47,268 bases of DNA from a bacterium (GTDB lineage Bacteria > Zhuqueibacterota > QNDG01 > DTFT01): contig JAFGAX010000206.1 in assembly GCA_016933415.1 (NCBI GenBank), positions 1 to 47,268 on the forward strand. Reading direction: 5' to 3'. The notes below the pieces were generated by a model that ran no database searches, was not told where the DNA came from, and saw only the letters and a list, made by a program, of their open reading frames with translations. A program made the translations under genes and the position numbers. Positions within the stretch are counted from its first letter, which is position 1, and each line of letters opens with the position of its first letter. This document shows positions 44,362-47,268 of the stretch, piece after piece.

Positions 44362-44436
44362 TTCAAGGTTCAAAGTTCAAAGAAAAAATGGGGGTGGTGG
44401 GAAGGTACTTTGAACCTTGAACTTTGAACTTTGAAC
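44361..44436. repeat. Inverted pair of heptamer arrays (GTTCAAR)x3 ... (YTTGAAC)x4
   Basis: GTTCAAG GTTCAAA GTTCAAA (44361-44381) and TTTGAAC CTTGAAC TTTGAAC TTTGAAC (44409-44436), starting on the last base of the symporter stop codon. Confidence 0.95.
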
Positions 44437-44498
44437 TTGATGGAGTGCGGCAAGTCGATCGTATCGGAACCTTCGAAGGGTAAAGGAGTCCTCATCGC

Positions 44499-46004
44499 AT
44501 GAGTCATTATTTATTCGCCCGCAAACCGCTGAAACTGCTTCTGGAGGAGGCCAGGGGAGAGAACCGCCTGCGCCGCATTCTCGGTCCCGTGGGGCTGACC
44601 AGCCTGGGCGTCGGCGCCATCATCGGAACCGGCATATTCGTCCTCACCGGCGTGGCCGCGCACGACAAGGCCGGGCCCGCCCTGATTCTGTCCTTCGTCA
44701 TCGCGGGGTGCGCCTGCGTGTTTGCGGCCCTGTGCTACGCGGAGTTCGCGTCCATGGTGCCGGTGGCGGGTTCGGCCTACACTTACGCCTATGCGACGCT
44801 CGGCGAACTGTTCGCCTGGATCATCGGATGGGACCTGGTTCTGGAATACACCGTGGCCTCGGCGGCCGTGGCGCACGGATGGTCCGCGCACTTCCAGGAT
44901 CTGCTCGCGAGCTTCGGCGTGCACCTGCCGTTCCGGTGGACGCACCCGCCCTTCGACTTCAATCCGGAGATCGGCGCGTTCATGTCCACGGGCGCGGTGT
45001 GCGACCTGATTTCCATCGGCATCGCGGCGCTGATCACGGTGATCCTCGTCAAGGGGATACGGGAGAGCGCGGGATTCAACGCGCTCATGGTCGGGTTCAA
45101 GCTGGCGGTCGTGCTTTTCGTCATCGTGGTCGGGGCCTTCTACATCGATCCCGCGAACTGGAAGCCGTTCGCGCCGTACGGGTATTCCGGTCTGAGCTTT
45201 TTCGGTAAAACCATTTTCGGCCAGCACGGCCCGGGCGGCGAGCCGCTGGGCGTGCTTGCCGGCGCCGCGATCATTTTCTTCGCCTACATCGGTTTCGACT
45301 CGGTATCCACGCACGCCGAGGAAGCGAAACGGCCGAACCGGGATGTGCCCATCGGCATCATCGCCTCTCTCATCATCTGCACCGTGCTCTACATCGCCGT
45401 GGCCGCGGTGCTCACGGGCATGGTGCCCGCCGGCCAGATCGACATACACGCGCCGGTGTCGGACGCCTTCCGGCAGAAGGGGCTTCCGTTCGCGCGACGG
45501 CTCATCGACCTGGGCGCGATCACGGGCATCACGTCGGTTCTGCTCGTCATGATGCTGTCCCAGCCGCGCATCCTGCTGGCCATGGCGCGCGACGGGCTCA
45601 TTCCGCCGCGGTTCTTCGGCGCCGTCCACGACCGGTTCCGAACGCCCTGGAAATCCACCATGCTCACCGGCCTGCTCGTGGGCGTCATGTCCTCCCTGAT
45701 CCCGCTCCGGGTTCTTGCCGATTTGACGAATATCGGCACGCTTTTCGCTTTTATCATCGTTTGCTCGGCCGTTCTGGTCATGCGGCGGATGCACCCGGAA
45801 GCGGAGCGGCCGTTCAAGGCGCCGCTGTTTCCGTGGGTTCCCATACTCGGCATTTTCTTCTGCGTGGTGCTCATGTTTTCCCTGCCGGTCGAAAACTGGT
45901 GGCGGCTGTTCGCGTGGCTCGGGGGAGGTCTTCTGATCTACTTCCTCTACGGCCGGTCCAGGAGCGTTCTGGCGAGGATACGGGCGGAGGAGAAACCACG
46001 TTAG
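44499..46004 (+). CDS. APC-family amino acid permease
   Basis: GVGAIIGTGIFVLTGVAAHDKAGPALILSFVIAGCACVFAALCYAEFASMVPVAGSAYTYAYATLGE. Confidence 0.95.
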   Translation: MSHYLFARKPLKLLLEEARGENRLRRILGPVGLTSLGVGAIIGTGIFVLTGVAAHDKAGPALILSFVIAGCACVFAALCYAEFASMVPVAGSAYTYAYATLGELFAWIIGWDLVLEYTVASAAVAHGWSAHFQDLLASFGVHLPFRWTHPPFDFNPEIGAFMSTGAVCDLISIGIAALITVILVKGIRESAGFNALMVGFKLAVVLFVIVVGAFYIDPANWKPFAPYGYSGLSFFGKTIFGQHGPGGEPLGVLAGAAIIFFAYIGFDSVSTHAEEAKRPNRDVPIGIIASLIICTVLYIAVAAVLTGMVPAGQIDIHAPVSDAFRQKGLPFARRLIDLGAITGITSVLLVMMLSQPRILLAMARDGLIPPRFFGAVHDRFRTPWKSTMLTGLLVGVMSSLIPLRVLADLTNIGTLFAFIIVCSAVLVMRRMHPEAERPFKAPLFPWVPILGIFFCVVLMFSLPVENWWRLFAWLGGGLLIYFLYGRSRSVLARIRAEEKPR

Positions 46005-46035
46005 AACGTTCCAACGTGTGAACGTTCTGACGTTA
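46004..46035. repeat. 8-bp-period repeat GAACGTTC CAACGTGT GAACGTTC TGACGTTA
   Basis: Directly read immediately after the permease stop. Confidence 0.8.
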
Positions 46036-46080
46036 AACGGAGTTCGGAACAATCGGGTATTCCCGAGCCAGGGACGATAC

Positions 46081-46827
46081 ATGAGAAAGTGGGATTTGTT
46101 CTTTGAGCTGTACGAGAGCCTGCCGCGTCAGGGGCCGGGAGACAATGCCTCCACGCGAAAGGCGTTCGAGATGATCCGCGGGCTTTCCCGCCGCCCGCGC
46201 ATCCTGGACATCGGGTGCGGCAACGGCATGCAGACACTCGAGCTGGCCCGTATTTCGGGCGGAACCGTGCTGGCGCTGGACAACCACCAGCCTTTCCTCG
46301 ACCGGCTGAAGCGCGACGCGCGGTCGGCCGGTATGGGAAAATCCATCCGTACCGTGCGCCGGTCCATGAAAGCCATGGGATTCAGGGACGGATCCTTCGA
46401 CATCGTCTGGTCCGAGGGCGCCCTGTATCAGATGGGATTTTTGAGGGGCCTGAAGCGGTGCAGGCGGCTTCTGAAGCCGGGCGGCTGGCTCGCGGTCACG
46501 GAAGCGGTCCGTTTTCGAAACCGTTTTCCCGCCGAAGTGCGGCGGTTCTGGAGGGATGAATACCCGGACATCACCACGGTGGAGGCGAACCTCCGTAAAA
46601 TCCGAACGGCCGGATTCACGCCCGCCGGACATTTTCCCCTTCCGGTCCGCGCCTGGATCGCGCCGTTTTACGCGCCGATGGAGATAACGGTCCGCAGGCT
46701 CGTCCGGAAATACCGGGAAGACGCCCGGGCGCAGGCCCTGCTCGAGACCTGGCTCGCGGAAATCGATATCTACCGGCGGTATTCCGATTTCTTCGGTTAT
46801 GAATTTTTCATCATGCACAGAGAATAG
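46081..46827 (+). CDS. Class I SAM-dependent methyltransferase
   Basis: RILDIGCGNGMQTLELARISGGTVLALDNHQPFLDRL; FDIVWSEGALYQMGF; LKPGGWLAVTEA. Confidence 0.9.
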   Translation: MRKWDLFFELYESLPRQGPGDNASTRKAFEMIRGLSRRPRILDIGCGNGMQTLELARISGGTVLALDNHQPFLDRLKRDARSAGMGKSIRTVRRSMKAMGFRDGSFDIVWSEGALYQMGFLRGLKRCRRLLKPGGWLAVTEAVRFRNRFPAEVRRFWRDEYPDITTVEANLRKIRTAGFTPAGHFPLPVRAWIAPFYAPMEITVRRLVRKYREDARAQALLETWLAEIDIYRRYSDFFGYEFFIMHRE

Positions 46828-46842
46828 CGGAGGCGGACGCTG

Positions 46843-47268
46843 ATGCATCATCGATCTTCCGGTTTGCGGGTCGTATTCTGGGCCGCGGTTCTGGCCTGTG
46901 CGCATGCGGCCGCTCCGGCCGCGGAACCGGCCGGGGCGCGTGAACGGCTGAGAATGGACGCCGGCTGGCGTTTCGCCTTCGGCCATCCGTTTGACGTTTC
47001 GAAGGATTTCAAGCACGCGACATCCTATTTCTCCTGTTTCGCCAAGGCGGGATTCGGTGACGGCCCGACGGCAAAGAACTTTGACGACAGGCCCTGGCGG
47101 ATTCTCGATCTGCCCCATGACTGGGCCGTTGAACTGCCTTTCGACGAGAGGGCCGGATACAGCCACGGGTACAAGGCGCTCGGCCGGAATTTTCCGGAAA
47201 CCTCGGTCGGCTGGTACCGGCGGTCTTTCCGGATTCCCGCGTCCGACCTGGGCCGCAGGATTTCGGTC
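46843..47268 (+). CDS. GH2-family glycoside hydrolase (beta-galactosidase-like), N-terminal part (runs off window)
   Basis: ATG at 46843, open to the window end (absent from the ORF track): MHHRSSGLRVVFWAAVLACAHAAAPAAEPAGARERLRMDAGWRFAFGHPFD...DDRPWRILDLPHDWAVELPFDE...GWYRRSFRIP. Confidence 0.85.
   Translation, partial: MHHRSSGLRVVFWAAVLACAHAAAPAAEPAGARERLRMDAGWRFAFGHPFDVSKDFKHATSYFSCFAKAGFGDGPTAKNFDDRPWRILDLPHDWAVELPFDERAGYSHGYKALGRNFPETSVGWYRRSFRIPASDLGRRISV

Noticed and set aside
44511-46082. Minus-strand 523-aa ORF antisense to the amino-acid permease
   Set aside because: Charged low-complexity mirror of a TM-rich gene.
1-47268. tRNA/rRNA genes, transposases, integrases or prophage genes
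   Set aside because: None recognised in the sequence or ORF translations; mobility of the left locus therefore remains unproven.

Overview
High-GC bacterial window with two parts. (A) The left ~28.8 kb looks like one large two-armed locus. A tightly packed minus-strand operon (about 23947 down to 625, 14 genes) encodes, in transcription order: a ClpB-like AAA+ protein, MoxR-like AAA+, vWA protein, an orphan protein, J-like protein, GrpE-like protein, Hsp70, pseudokinase-TPR, membrane TPR protein, a small protein, a TPR/coiled-coil protein with three 85-aa repeats, an M48-like metallopeptidase, a TIR-propeller protein and a giant TPR scaffold. A divergent plus-strand arm (24157-28759) encodes a sigma54 activator, a NUDIX hydrolase and a RelA/SpoT-TPR-LSDAT(TRPM-type SLOG)-RyR protein. 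The 210-bp divergent intergenic carries a good sigma54-like promoter facing the operon, a sigma70-like promoter facing the regulator, and a perfect 9-bp dyad between them. I read this as a candidate NTPase-chaperone-thresholded, nucleotide-signalling conflict/immunity system in which a TIR could make an NAD-derived signal for an LSDAT/SLOG sensor coupled to an alarmone-synthetase domain. That function is inference. (B) The right part is more ordinary: a 15-repeat PKD surface protein, a LysM/FecR protein, two histidine kinases, PurU, a cupin, GH51, two transporters, a methyltransferase and a truncated GH2, with intergenic short-period (7-8 bp) GAAC/AACG-type repeats and REP-like elements. I found no tRNA, rRNA, CRISPR array or transposase.
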